Source: Micromonospora sp. FIMYZ51
GTDB lineage: Bacteria > Actinomycetota > Actinomycetes > Mycobacteriales > Micromonosporaceae
Length of the DNA stretch: 64,000 nucleotides
NCBI RefSeq assembly: GCF_038246755.1
Contig: NZ_CP134706.1
Coordinates: forward strand, 3,100,001 to 3,164,000
Reading direction: 5' to 3'
This document shows, piece by piece, positions 49,257 to 58,191 of the stretch. The number at the start of each line of letters is the position of its first letter. Position 1 is the first letter of the stretch. The notes below the pieces were generated by a model, which did not search any database, had not been told where the DNA came from, and saw nothing but the letters and a program-made list of their open reading frames with translations. The position numbers and the translations under genes were made by a program.

Positions 49257-50942
49257 CTACGGCAGCTCGGGTTGGCGGCCGACCCGAATCGCCAGCCGGT
49301 CGAGGTACCGCACCTGAAGCGCGACCAGCGCGACCAGGAACAGCACCATGATCGGTAGTGGGAGCACCGCGCCGAGGGCCAGTTCGTCGCCACGGACTCG
49401 GCCGGTGCCGCCCTGCGCCATCGCCTCGACCGCTGCCGTCCGGGTGCCCGGCGTCTGCCCCACGAGCCACGGCCAGAGCAGTTGCCCGGCGGTGACCAGC
49501 CAGGTCACCAGACCGGCCAGCAGCACCATCGGTGCGGCCGGGGCGAGCATCGTGCGCCCCAGCCCGCCGCCGGCCCGCCACCTGGGCTCCAGTCCGCGAA
49601 ACAGCACGGTGAACAGGAACAGCGCCGGGATGCTGACCCAGCCGGGCGGCATGATCCCGAGGAAGGTGTTGAGCTGGCCGAGGTCACGGGTCCGTAGGTA
49701 GGACTCGATGGCGAGCGGTCCGGTGCCGACGAACAGCCACGGCGCGAACGGCAGAAGGAGCAACTCGCTGAACCGGCCCAGGGGGCGCAGCCCGCCGATG
49801 GCGAAGCCGCCGGCCACGGCGACACCGATGGTGACGACCGTCGTCAGCAGCGTCGGCAGCCAGGTCCAGACCAGCAGGTCGCCCAGGCTGGCGCCCGGCA
49901 GCAGCCCAAGGTCGTTGGTGTACCGGAAGCTGCGGCGCAGCCACGGCCACGCCGCCCACAGCATCAGGCCGACCGACACCACGCCCGCCGCGGCCAGCCC
50001 GATCCGGGCCGCACGACTGCCCTCGCCCGGCGCTGCCGGCGGCCCGGCAGGCGCGGTGGCCTTCGGTCCGGACGTGTCGGGGTGCGCGGCCGGTCGTTCG
50101 GCGATCTCGATCCGGGTGCGGCTGGCCAGCAGCAGTGCCGTCGCCGCCAGGCCCAGCACGGCCAGGACGGCGAGCAGCAGCACTGCCTCGGCGGAGCCGC
50201 GACCGAGGTCCATCCGAGCCAGGGACAGGGCGACAATGTTCGTCAGGGGCAGGGGCGCGCGGTTGCTGGCGATCAGCATCGGCGCGACGAAGCTCTGCAA
50301 CGTGGCCGCGATGATCCCGATCAGCAGCAGGCCGGCCACGGTCGCTGCCGCCGGCAGCGCGTCGTTCAGCCGGCGACGACCGCGTAGCGTGCCGAGGAAG
50401 GCGGTGGTGGCGACGGCGACGACGAGCCCCGCGCCACCGACCGCGGTCAGCTCCGCGAGCATCGCGTACGGGCGGGCCAGCGAGCCCGGTTCGATGCGGT
50501 CGAGGCGCCAACCGAGGATCAGCGCCACCGGCGCGTACCCGGCGACCGGCACGGCCAACAGGGCTCGGGTGGCCAGCCGAGCCCGCCGCCCGGCCCGGTC
50601 GGCGAGCAGTGCCAGCACCGGTGCGACCAGCAGGGCCAGCACGAGCGGGACGATCGCCAACAGCAGGGCCATTCGGTACTCGCCGACGATGCCCTGCTCG
50701 AAGCGCTGTCGGTAGTGGTCGGTGCCGACGTCGATCGACGGGTTGAGCAGGCGGTCCTGGGTCGACGGGCCGAGCAGGCGGTCCCGGGTCGTGGAGCGAG
50801 CTATCGCCAGCCCGGTGGGCAGCAGATAGGACCAGGCGAGGGCGAGAAGGGCGGGAAGCAGCAGCAGGAATCCGATGCCGATCCGGATGCCGGTGCCCAG
50901 TGGGGCGCGCGGTGCCGGCACGGACAGTGCTGGGCTGGTCAT
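49257..50942 (-). CDS. Polytopic membrane protein resembling two fused ABC permease halves
   Basis: ATG 50942 with GAGGAGCACG upstream; 561 residues. About twelve hydrophobic helices fall into two sets of about six (residues 20-275 and 325-550), separated by a Pro/Ala-rich linker (about 288-320). The first half begins like a CUT1 sugar permease (LLLLPALLALAWSYLLPTGLAIAR) and the second like its partner, but neither half has a clear EAA loop. It lies 172 bases downstream of the sugar ABC genes in the same direction. A fused MalF/MalG-like permease is likely; substrate and ATPase are unknown. Confidence 0.6.
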   Translation of the reverse strand: MTSPALSVPAPRAPLGTGIRIGIGFLLLLPALLALAWSYLLPTGLAIARSTTRDRLLGPSTQDRLLNPSIDVGTDHYRQRFEQGIVGEYRMALLLAIVPLVLALLVAPVLALLADRAGRRARLATRALLAVPVAGYAPVALILGWRLDRIEPGSLARPYAMLAELTAVGGAGLVVAVATTAFLGTLRGRRRLNDALPAAATVAGLLLIGIIAATLQSFVAPMLIASNRAPLPLTNIVALSLARMDLGRGSAEAVLLLAVLAVLGLAATALLLASRTRIEIAERPAAHPDTSGPKATAPAGPPAAPGEGSRAARIGLAAAGVVSVGLMLWAAWPWLRRSFRYTNDLGLLPGASLGDLLVWTWLPTLLTTVVTIGVAVAGGFAIGGLRPLGRFSELLLLPFAPWLFVGTGPLAIESYLRTRDLGQLNTFLGIMPPGWVSIPALFLFTVLFRGLEPRWRAGGGLGRTMLAPAAPMVLLAGLVTWLVTAGQLLWPWLVGQTPGTRTAAVEAMAQGGTGRVRGDELALGAVLPLPIMVLFLVALVALQVRYLDRLAIRVGRQPELP

Positions 50943-51113
50943 CGTGCTCCTCGTGTGATCGGGTGCTTGGCCGGCCCGACGATAGGCGCAACGATCAAGT
51001 AGGGCCATCACCGTCCGCAACTTATGTCCACAAGGGCCAGACAGTGTGGCGGTGTGGCCAAGCCCGGTACGCGAGCAGCGAGTACGCGGCCCACCGTCGT
51101 GGCCGGTAGCCGG

Positions 51114-52034
51114 TCAGCCCTTGACGGCACCGATCAGCACGCCCTTGACGAAGTGCCGCTGGATGAACGGGTAGACGGCGACGATCGGCGCGACGGTGAC
51201 GATGACCACCGCCATCTTGATCGCCTCGGTGGGCGGCATGGTGACGCCGCTGCTGCCGCCGGAGGTGTTCGGAGCCTGCCCGGCCAGCAGGTAGCTCTGC
51301 AACACCCGCTGGATCGGGTACATGTCGTTGCTGTCGATGAAGAGCACCGCGTCGAACCAGACGTTCCAGTAGGCCACCGCGTAGAAGAGGCCGACCACCG
51401 CGATCACCGCCCGGGACAGCGGCAGGACGATCCGGGCCAGGGTCAGGAAGTCGTTGGCGCCGTCGATGCGGGCGCTGTCCAGCAGTTCCTGCGGGATGCC
51501 CTGGAAGAAGCCCCGGACGACGACCAGGTTGAACACGCTGATCGCGGGGGGCAGGATCAGCGCCCAGATGGTGTCCTTGAGGCCCAGCCCGGTCACCACG
51601 AGGTACTTCGGCACCAGCGGCGGGTAGATCAGGAACGGCAGCAGGAAGTACGCGAGCAGCCACCGGTAGCCCAACGAGCGCGGCCGGGACAGCCCGTACG
51701 CGGCGAGCACCGTCACGGTCAGCGCGATGGCGGTGCCGATGACGGTGACCAGGGTGCTGATCCACAGTGCCCGGGTGACGGCGCCACCGGCGAAGATGGT
51801 CTCGTACGCGGAGGTGTCGATTCCCCTGGGGACGACCACGAAGCCGCCGGCCTCGGCGATCGTCTCCCGCGAGGAGAGGCTGGTCACCAGGATCACCCAG
51901 AACGGGAAGAGCACGCCGAGCACGAGCAGGCCGAGCAGCAGCGCCTTGCCGGCCTGACCGACCGCTGTGGGTTTCTCCTCCCACACCGGGCGGGTACGCG
52001 GCCGGGGCGGCTTCCGGGCGATGGTGGTGGTCAT
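51114..52034 (-). CDS. CUT1-type sugar ABC transporter permease (MalG/YcjP-like)
   Basis: 306 residues from ATG 52034, overlapping the previous gene's stop as ATGA. Six membrane helices; the EAA-type loop reads ELLDSARIDGANDFLTLARIVLPLS (near residues 190-214). The C-terminal helix ends FVKGVLIGAVKG, typical for the family. With the upstream permease it forms the membrane part of a carbohydrate importer. The ATPase is not encoded here; actinobacterial CUT1 systems often share an MsiK-type ATPase. Confidence 0.93.
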   Translation of the reverse strand: MTTTIARKPPRPRTRPVWEEKPTAVGQAGKALLLGLLVLGVLFPFWVILVTSLSSRETIAEAGGFVVVPRGIDTSAYETIFAGGAVTRALWISTLVTVIGTAIALTVTVLAAYGLSRPRSLGYRWLLAYFLLPFLIYPPLVPKYLVVTGLGLKDTIWALILPPAISVFNLVVVRGFFQGIPQELLDSARIDGANDFLTLARIVLPLSRAVIAVVGLFYAVAYWNVWFDAVLFIDSNDMYPIQRVLQSYLLAGQAPNTSGGSSGVTMPPTEAIKMAVVIVTVAPIVAVYPFIQRHFVKGVLIGAVKG

Positions 52035-53062
52035 GAGCGCGAGTAGATCCCTCGTTCGCCGAGCAGGTGCGCCACCTTGTTGGCGGCCAGGATCAGGCAG
52101 AGCCCGATGGCGGCCTTGAAGAGGCCGGCCGCGGCACCGTAGCCGTAGTTCCCGGTGGCGATGGAGAAGTGGTAGACGAAGGTGTCGAGCACCTCCGAGG
52201 CCTGCCGGCCGACGGCCTCGCGTTGCAGGAGGAACTGCTCGAAGCCGACCGAGAGCGCGTCGCCCAACCGCAGGATGAGCAGCAGTACGATCACCGGGCG
52301 CAGGCCGGGCAGGGTGATGTGCCAGAGCCGGCGCCACCGTCCGGCGCCGTCGGCCGCCGCCGCCTCGTAGAGGTTCTGGTCGATGGTGGATAGCGCGGCC
52401 AGGAAGACGATGGTGCCCCAGCCGACGTCCTTCCAGACCGCCTCGGCGGTGACCAGGATGATGAAGGTGTCCGGGTTGGTCATGATGTGCCACGGTTCCA
52501 TCCCGGCCTCGCGCATCGTCTGCGCCAGCAGACCGGCGCCGCCGAACATGGCGACGAAGAAGGTGACCACCAGCACCCAGCTGAAGAAGTGCGGCAGGTA
52601 CACCACGGTCTGGATGAAGCCGCGCAGCCGGCTGGAGAGCAGGTTGTGCAGCGCGATCGCCAGCAGGATCGGCAGCGGAAAGAAGAAGACCAGCTGGAAC
52701 GCGGTGATCGCCAGGGTGTTGCGGAACGCGCCCCAGAACGCCGGGTCCTCGAAGAGGAGCTGGAACTGCCCGAAGCCGATCCAGTTGCTCTGCGTGAACG
52801 CCTCAAGTGGATTGTCACCGAGGTACGGGTTGTAGTCCTGAAAGGCGATGACGTTGCCGAGGATCGGCAGGTAGCTGAAGACCAGCAGGATGAGGAAGCC
52901 CGGTGCGACCATGGCCAGCAGCTGCCAGTCGCGGCGCAGCCGGGCCCGCAGCGAGATCCGGCGACGGCCGGTGCGGGGCGCGGGTGGCCCGGCCGGTGGG
53001 CTCGCCCCGCGAGGCCGGGTCCGGTCGGTCCCGGCCTCGACGGGTGCGTGACTGGTGCTCAT
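52031..53062 (-). CDS. CUT1-type sugar ABC transporter permease (LplB/MalF-like)
   Basis: 343 residues from ATG 53062, whose start overlaps the binding-protein stop (TGATG). After a Pro/Arg-rich cytoplasmic tail there are six membrane helices; the EAA loop reads LYEAAAADGAGRWRRLWHITLPGL (near residues 238-261). The FQDYNPY segment is typical of LplB-type permeases for oligosaccharides. Confidence 0.93.
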   Translation of the reverse strand: MSTSHAPVEAGTDRTRPRGASPPAGPPAPRTGRRRISLRARLRRDWQLLAMVAPGFLILLVFSYLPILGNVIAFQDYNPYLGDNPLEAFTQSNWIGFGQFQLLFEDPAFWGAFRNTLAITAFQLVFFFPLPILLAIALHNLLSSRLRGFIQTVVYLPHFFSWVLVVTFFVAMFGGAGLLAQTMREAGMEPWHIMTNPDTFIILVTAEAVWKDVGWGTIVFLAALSTIDQNLYEAAAADGAGRWRRLWHITLPGLRPVIVLLLILRLGDALSVGFEQFLLQREAVGRQASEVLDTFVYHFSIATGNYGYGAAAGLFKAAIGLCLILAANKVAHLLGERGIYSRS

Positions 53063-54738
53063 CAGTTGGCCTTGGGCAGCGATTCCGCGAGCAGGCGCCG
53101 GGCCTCCTCACCGCCGTTGGCCTTCCATTCCTGCACGATGGCGTCGACGTCGGACAGCGGCCGGCGGCCCCGCAGCACGTCGTTGAACTTGTCCTCGGTG
53201 GGCACCTGGTTGGCCTTGTAGGCGGCCGGCATCTCCAGCTTCACCCCGTTCCAGGGGTCCTTCTCCAGGTACTTGACCATCTGGTTGGAGTAGTTCAGCA
53301 GGTCCGGGACGTAGTTGGGGGTGTCCGGGAACGGCCCGATGGCCGGGTTGCGACCGCTGATGAAGAAGTACTGGTTGACGATTTCCTTGAACGCCAGGTC
53401 GGTCTTGCGGGGGCCGTTCGGCGTCGGGGTGTGGTGTTTGCCCTCCACCCCGTAGTCGCGTAGCTGTGCCTCCTGGCTACCCAGCGGCGCGGAGCACCAG
53501 TTGATGACGCGCAGCAGTTCCTCGACGCGTTCCTTGCCGACGCCCTTCTTGACGAAGGTGAACGAGATCGGCTCGTCGTCGCCCCAGACCAGGGGATCCC
53601 CGCCGGTGGCGGAGTAGATCGGCACCGGCTGGATGTTGAGCTTGGGGTTCACCTTCTGGTGTTCGGCCTGGGCCGGCTGCCACATGCCGACCCCCGCCCG
53701 GGTGAAGACGATCGCGCCGTTCTTGGCGAAGAGTTGGGCGGAGTCGGCGCCCCGGCTGGCGATGATGTCCGGGTGGACCAGGCCGTCCTGGTAGATCTTC
53801 GCCATCACCTCAAGTGCCTGGCGGAACTCCGGGGTCTCGTACTTGAACTCGGGGGTGCCGTCGGAGGTCAGCCGCCAGCCCTGCTTGGAGCCGGGCACCT
53901 TGTGGTACATCTGGATCATGGCGAAGACGTCGTCGAAGGCCCACACCTTCTTCGCCGGGTCGGTGACCTCCTTCGCCATCGCCAGCAGTTCGTCAAGCGA
54001 GGTCGGGATGGTCAGGCCGCGGGCGTCCAGCAGGTCCTTGCGGGTGAACATCGCCCACGGGAACGGTCCGTCGGTCGGGTTGGGCACCGCCGCGAGGCGT
54101 CCGTTCCAGATGGCGTGCCGCCAGGCCCCGGTCGGGAAGGCAGCCAGCATCGGGTAGGCGTCTGCCGCGTCGCCCTTGAGGTGGTCGGTCAGATCCTCGA
54201 AGAGTACGCCGATGGCCTCGGCGAACCGCGGGATCTTCTCCACCTCCCAGCCCGGTACGCAGAGCAGTTCCGGAACGTCCCGGCCGCCGAACATGGCGTT
54301 GAGCTTGTCCGCGTACGTGTTGCCGTCCTGGATGGTGAAGTTGACCGGGACGCCGAGTTCCGCGTTTACCGCCTGGAGGTAGGCGCTCTGGGCGATGCCG
54401 GGCGGTGCGGGACCCCACTGTGGGGTCATCGCCGTGATCTCCTTGCCGCTGCTGCCCGGCTTCTCGCTGATCAGGTCGACCAGGTTGCTCGGATATTTGG
54501 TGTATCCGTCCGGCACCGGCCGGGTGCCGACGATGTCCGGCGCGATGCTCTGGGTCAGCTCCTTGTGGGTGGGCAGGATGTCGGCGAAGGCGTCCAGGTT
54601 CTGCGCGGTGCCGCTGCCGGCCGGCTTCTCCGAGCAGCCGGTGAGCAGTGGGCCGCCGGCGACGGTGGCCGCGCCGAGGCCCACCAGGCCGAGGAAGGTA
54701 CGGCGGCTGCTCCTCGCACCGGAGTGCTGATATGTCAT
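53062..54738 (-). CDS. Sugar ABC transporter substrate-binding lipoprotein
   Basis: 558 residues from ATG 54738 (GAAGGGGAAG upstream). The N-terminus has an Arg pair (SRRTFLGLVG) and a lipobox LTGC (Cys about 35), suggesting Tat or Sec export and lipid anchoring. At about 520 mature residues it matches the large LplA-type binding proteins of the CUT1 family and has the aromatic-rich ligand-site pattern (GWRLTSDGTPEFKYETPEFRQAL). It is first in the three-gene operon and has a xylose-repressor-like operator upstream, so xylo-oligosaccharides are a plausible ligand. Confidence 0.92.
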   Translation of the reverse strand: MTYQHSGARSSRRTFLGLVGLGAATVAGGPLLTGCSEKPAGSGTAQNLDAFADILPTHKELTQSIAPDIVGTRPVPDGYTKYPSNLVDLISEKPGSSGKEITAMTPQWGPAPPGIAQSAYLQAVNAELGVPVNFTIQDGNTYADKLNAMFGGRDVPELLCVPGWEVEKIPRFAEAIGVLFEDLTDHLKGDAADAYPMLAAFPTGAWRHAIWNGRLAAVPNPTDGPFPWAMFTRKDLLDARGLTIPTSLDELLAMAKEVTDPAKKVWAFDDVFAMIQMYHKVPGSKQGWRLTSDGTPEFKYETPEFRQALEVMAKIYQDGLVHPDIIASRGADSAQLFAKNGAIVFTRAGVGMWQPAQAEHQKVNPKLNIQPVPIYSATGGDPLVWGDDEPISFTFVKKGVGKERVEELLRVINWCSAPLGSQEAQLRDYGVEGKHHTPTPNGPRKTDLAFKEIVNQYFFISGRNPAIGPFPDTPNYVPDLLNYSNQMVKYLEKDPWNGVKLEMPAAYKANQVPTEDKFNDVLRGRRPLSDVDAIVQEWKANGGEEARRLLAESLPKAN

Positions 54739-54974
54739 CGGTCTTCCCCTTCGAGAAGGGCTCGGTCGCGAACCGACGCGCACAAGTGCGCGACTTCGTC
54801 TGGATGCTAAACAAACTAATCGACGGTCGTGACGCCCACAAGAGCCCCGGCCCAGGACCCGAGGCGCGGCAGAGGTTCTGGTCGCACCGTGCCGGCTCGA
54901 TGGGATTTGCGCTCGGTGACCTAAGCTTGCGAGCGGTACTCGGCTTTTGCTCCAAACAAGACTGAGGTGCGATC
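54739..54974. promoter_or_regulatory. Divergent promoter region of sugar ABC operon and methyltransferase gene
   Basis: 236 bases. The AT-rich segment near 54805-54822 carries the operator described separately. GAGG at 54964 serves the methyltransferase start. Promoter elements could not be fixed with confidence. Confidence 0.5.
54795..54820. promoter_or_regulatory. Xylose-repressor (ROK/XylR)-like operator
   Basis: The right half AACAAACTAAT is identical to the right half of the Bacillus XylR operator as I remember it, and the left half TTCGTCTGGATG matches that operator at about 8 of 12 positions with the same spacing. It lies 57-82 bases upstream of the binding-protein start, where a repressor would block transcription. 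The ROK regulator itself is not in the window. Confidence 0.5.
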
Positions 54975-55787
54975 GTGGTGGACGGTACCGCCGTGGCGGG
55001 CGGCGAACAGGACAGGCCCAAGTTGGATACCGGTGTGCCGCAGACGGCTCGGATCTGGAACTACCTGCTCGGCGGCAAGGACAACTTCGCCGCCGATCGT
55101 GAGGTCGGCGACCAGATCATCGCCAACCTGCCACATCTCGCGCAGAACGCCAGGCTCTCCCGGGCCTACCTCACCCGCGCGGTGCGCTACCTGGCCGGTG
55201 CGGCCGGCATCCGGCAGTTCCTCGACATCGGCACCGGCCTGCCCACCGCCGACAACACCCACGAGGTGGCCCAGTCGGTCAACCCGCAGGCGCGGATCGT
55301 CTACGTCGACAACGACCCGCTGGTGCTGACCCATGCCCGCGCGCTGCTGGTGGGCACGTCCGAAGGCGCCACCGACTACGTCGACGCGGACATCCGCGAC
55401 CCCGAGACAATTCTCCGGGAGGCGTCGCGGACGCTGGACCTGAACCAGCCGGTCGCGCTGATCCTGATGGGCATCCTCGGCCACATCGAGTCCGACGACG
55501 AGGCCAAGTCGATCATCGACAGCGTCATGGCCAAGCTGCCCTCCGGCAGTTACCTGGCGATGTACGACGGCAGCGACACCAGCGAGGCGGTCACCGAGGC
55601 CGTACGGATCTGGAACATCTCCGCCAATCCGAAGTACCACCTGCGCAGCCCGGAGCGGATCGCGGCTCTCTTCGACGGTCTGGAGCTGGTCGAGCCCGGC
55701 GTCGTCTCGGTCACCCGCTGGCGCCCCGACGCGAACCCGGCGCCCGAGGAGATCGACCAGTACTGCGCGGTCGGCCGCAAGCCGTAA
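54975..55787 (+). CDS. SAM-dependent methyltransferase, DUF574 family
   Basis: 270 residues from GTG 54975, seven bases after a GAGG site (GTG 54978 is possible). The family marks are present: ARIWNYLLGGKDNFAADRE near the N-terminus, the SAM site FLDIGTGLPTADNTHE (about 82-97), VYVDNDPLVL, and a C-terminal WRP segment. DUF574 proteins are abundant in actinomycetes; the substrates are mostly unknown. It is divergent from the sugar operon and monocistronic. Confidence 0.92.
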   Translation: MVDGTAVAGGEQDRPKLDTGVPQTARIWNYLLGGKDNFAADREVGDQIIANLPHLAQNARLSRAYLTRAVRYLAGAAGIRQFLDIGTGLPTADNTHEVAQSVNPQARIVYVDNDPLVLTHARALLVGTSEGATDYVDADIRDPETILREASRTLDLNQPVALILMGILGHIESDDEAKSIIDSVMAKLPSGSYLAMYDGSDTSEAVTEAVRIWNISANPKYHLRSPERIAALFDGLELVEPGVVSVTRWRPDANPAPEEIDQYCAVGRKP

Positions 55788-55800
55788 GTCAGGGACGCTC

Positions 55801-55834
55801 GGCGGCTGCGGTCACGCTCGGGACCGCAGCCGCC
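55801..55834. terminator. Bidirectional terminator hairpin
   Basis: Perfect 13-base arms GGCGGCTGCGGTC / GACCGCAGCCGCC around an eight-base loop, between convergent stops at 55787 and 55840. Confidence 0.88.
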
Positions 55835-55839
55835 CCTCC

Positions 55840-56718
55840 TCAGTGGGACCGGCCGACCCGGGTGCGTTGGGTCAGGGCGACGCAGGCCAGCACCACCAGC
55901 GCGGCAACGATCGAGGCCGGGGTGACGTGCTCGCCGAGCAGCAGTGCCGACCAGAGCAGGGTGAGCACCGGCTGAGCGAGTTGGAGCTGGCCGACCTGCG
56001 CGATGCCGCCCCGGGCCAGGCCGGCGTACCAGGCGAAGAAGCCGAGGAACATGGAGACCACGGTGAGGTAGCCGAACGCCGACCAGGCGGGCGGACCGGC
56101 GTGCGGGGGGTGGGCCAGCGCCGCCACGGCAGCGATCGGCAGGGTGGCGGGCAGCGACAGCAGCAGGGCCCAGCAGATCGTCCGGGCTCCGCCCAGTTCG
56201 CGGGCGAGCGCGCCGCCCTCGGCGTACCCGAGACCGGCGAGCGCGACTGCCGCGAGCAGGAACAGGTCGGCCACGGAGAGGGCGCCGCGCAGCGTGCCGC
56301 TGACGGCCAGGAAGGCGAGCACGGCCAGCAGCCCGCCGGCGCTCGCGAGCCAGAACAGCGGCGGCGGGCGCTCACCGGCGCGCAGCACCGCGAAGACGGC
56401 GGTCATGGCGGGCAGCACGGTGATCACGATCGCGCCGTGCGCGGAGGTCTGGCTGGTCAACGCCAGCGAGGTGAAGAGCGGGAAGCCGACCACGACGCCG
56501 AGGGCAACCAGCACCAGCCGGCGCCACTGGCCCCGGCTGGGGCGCGGCGCGCCGGTGACGCGCAGGTAGCCCCAGGCCAGCAGCGCCGCACCGACGGACC
56601 GGCCGAACGAGACGAACCAGGGGTCGAGTTGTTGCACGGCGACCCGGGTGGCCGGCAGCGACATGCTGAACGCGAGCACGCCCAGCGCGCCGAGGGTGAG
56701 GCCGACCGTCCGCTCCAC
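55840..56718 (-). CDS. EamA/DMT-family transporter
   Basis: 292 residues from GTG 56718, which gives the usual family length; an ATG at 56760 is in frame but would overlap the divergent regulator start and the operator. Ten hydrophobic helices in two EamA repeats (about 5-135 and 145-285), with RVAVQQLDPWFVSFGR in the first and GGIAQVGQLQLAQPVLTLL in the second. DMT exporters move metabolites or drugs. Divergence from a MocR regulator suggests control by it. Confidence 0.88.
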   Translation of the reverse strand: MERTVGLTLGALGVLAFSMSLPATRVAVQQLDPWFVSFGRSVGAALLAWGYLRVTGAPRPSRGQWRRLVLVALGVVVGFPLFTSLALTSQTSAHGAIVITVLPAMTAVFAVLRAGERPPPLFWLASAGGLLAVLAFLAVSGTLRGALSVADLFLLAAVALAGLGYAEGGALARELGGARTICWALLLSLPATLPIAAVAALAHPPHAGPPAWSAFGYLTVVSMFLGFFAWYAGLARGGIAQVGQLQLAQPVLTLLWSALLLGEHVTPASIVAALVVLACVALTQRTRVGRSH

Positions 56719-56719
56719 C

Positions 56720-56742
56720 GTTACCGCCGACCTGGCGGTAAC
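56720..56742. promoter_or_regulatory. Perfect 9-base inverted repeat, probable MocR operator
   Basis: GTTACCGCC-GACCT-GGCGGTAAC. The half GGTAACGC recurs as a direct repeat at 56767 inside the regulator's first codons. MocR/PdxR-type regulators typically bind such direct and inverted repeats between themselves and a divergent target gene. Confidence 0.75.
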
Positions 56743-56750
56743 GCTACTAT
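56721..56750 (+). promoter_or_regulatory. Probable promoter of MocR gene, leaderless transcript likely
   Basis: TACTAT at 56745-56750 is a good -10 box, with TTACCG at 56721 as a weak -35 at 18 bases. The ATG lies only eight bases after the -10 and no ribosome binding site is present, which points to a leaderless mRNA. The operator dyad overlaps the promoter, implying autorepression. Confidence 0.55.
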
Positions 56751-56758
56751 CAACTCTC

Positions 56759-58147
56759 ATGAAAGACGGTAACGCAGCCGAGCGTGTTATCCAAGATCTG
56801 CGTCGGCTGGTGGCTGCGGCGGCACCCGGCACGCGACTGCCCTCGGTGCGCGAGCTGACCGCCCGGCACCAGGCATCCCCGGTCACCGTCGCCGGGGCGC
56901 TCCGGCAGTTGGTCGCCCAGGGGCTGGTCGAGACCCGATCCGGCCGGGGCACCTACGTGGCTGCCCGGCCGCAGCGACCGCACGCACCCGACCTGGCCTG
57001 GCAGACCGTTGCCCTCGGTTCCCGCCGTCCCGGCGAGGAGGAGATGCAGGCGCTACTGGCGCTACCGCCGGCCGGGGCCATCGCGCTCTCCGGTGGTTAC
57101 CTCGACGCGGAGTTGCAGCCCGCCGCCGCGCTCGGCACCGCGCTCACCCGCGCCGCCCGGCAGCCCGCGTCCTGGCAACGTGGGCCGGTCGAGGGGCGGG
57201 CCGACCTGCGTGCCTGGTTCGCCCGCGAGGTCGGCGGTGGACTGCGCGCCGAGGACATGGTGATCTGCCCCGGTGGGCAGGCCGCGCTCTCCACGGCGCT
57301 ACGCGCGCTCGCCGTACCCGGTGACGCCCTGCTCGTCGAGGCGCCGACCTACCTGGGCGCGCTGGCCGCCGCCGGGGCGGCCGGGCTGCGGGTGGTGCCG
57401 GTGCCCGCCGACGCCGACGGCGTACGACCCGATCAGCTCGCCGCCGCGTTCGCCCGGACCGGAGCGCGGCTGTTCTACTGCCAGCCGCTGCACGCCAACC
57501 CGCATGGCGCGACCCTGGCCGCGCACCGGCGGGCCCGGGTCGCCGAGACCGTACGCGACGCCGGGGCGTTCCTGATCGAGGACGACTACGCCCGCGATCT
57601 GACCATCGACGGGGAGCCGCCGGCACCGCTGGCCGCCGACGATCCCGACGGGCACGTCGTCTACCTGCGGTCGCTGACGAAGTCCACCGCCCCGGGGTTG
57701 CGGGTCGCCGCGCTCGGTGCCCGGGGGCCGGCCGGTGCCCGGTTGCGCGCGGCCCGCCTGCTCGACGACTTCTTCGTCGCCGGACCACTGCAACAGGCCA
57801 CCATCGAGTTCGTCACCGCCCCGGCCTGGACGCGGCACCGGCGCGCCCTGCGTACCGCGCTGCGGGCCCGCCGCGAGGCGCTGCTGACCGCGCTGCGCCG
57901 GCACCTGCCGCACCTGCTCGACGGGCAGCCGGTCCCGCGTGGCGGCCTGCACCTCTGGGTGCGGCTGGCCGACGGCACCGACGACGTCGCGCTGGCCGCC
58001 GCCGCAGCCGCCGAAGGCGTCGTCGTCTTTCCCGGCCGCCCCTGGTACGCGACCGAACCGCCGGCGGCGCACCTGCGCCTCAGCTACGCCGCCACCCCAC
58101 CGGAACTGATGGACGAGGCCGTGCGCCGCCTGGCCCGCGCCATCTAG
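56759..58147 (+). CDS. MocR/PdxR-type GntR regulator with aminotransferase-like domain
   Basis: 462 residues from ATG 56759. The N-terminal GntR winged helix (about 5-70) has LPSVRELTARHQASPVTVAGALRQL and RSGRGTYV. The C-terminal fold-type I aminotransferase-like domain (about 95-460) has CPGGQAALSTAL, EDDYARDL, and the PLP-lysine candidate in SLTKSTAPGLR. Family members sense PLP, GABA or amino compounds. The target is probably the divergent EamA exporter. Confidence 0.93.
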   Translation: MKDGNAAERVIQDLRRLVAAAAPGTRLPSVRELTARHQASPVTVAGALRQLVAQGLVETRSGRGTYVAARPQRPHAPDLAWQTVALGSRRPGEEEMQALLALPPAGAIALSGGYLDAELQPAAALGTALTRAARQPASWQRGPVEGRADLRAWFAREVGGGLRAEDMVICPGGQAALSTALRALAVPGDALLVEAPTYLGALAAAGAAGLRVVPVPADADGVRPDQLAAAFARTGARLFYCQPLHANPHGATLAAHRRARVAETVRDAGAFLIEDDYARDLTIDGEPPAPLAADDPDGHVVYLRSLTKSTAPGLRVAALGARGPAGARLRAARLLDDFFVAGPLQQATIEFVTAPAWTRHRRALRTALRARREALLTALRRHLPHLLDGQPVPRGGLHLWVRLADGTDDVALAAAAAAEGVVVFPGRPWYATEPPAAHLRLSYAATPPELMDEAVRRLARAI

Positions 58148-58191
58148 GGCGCTGGCTGCTCCGCGCCCGGTCCAGCACGAGCCGGGCCGGC

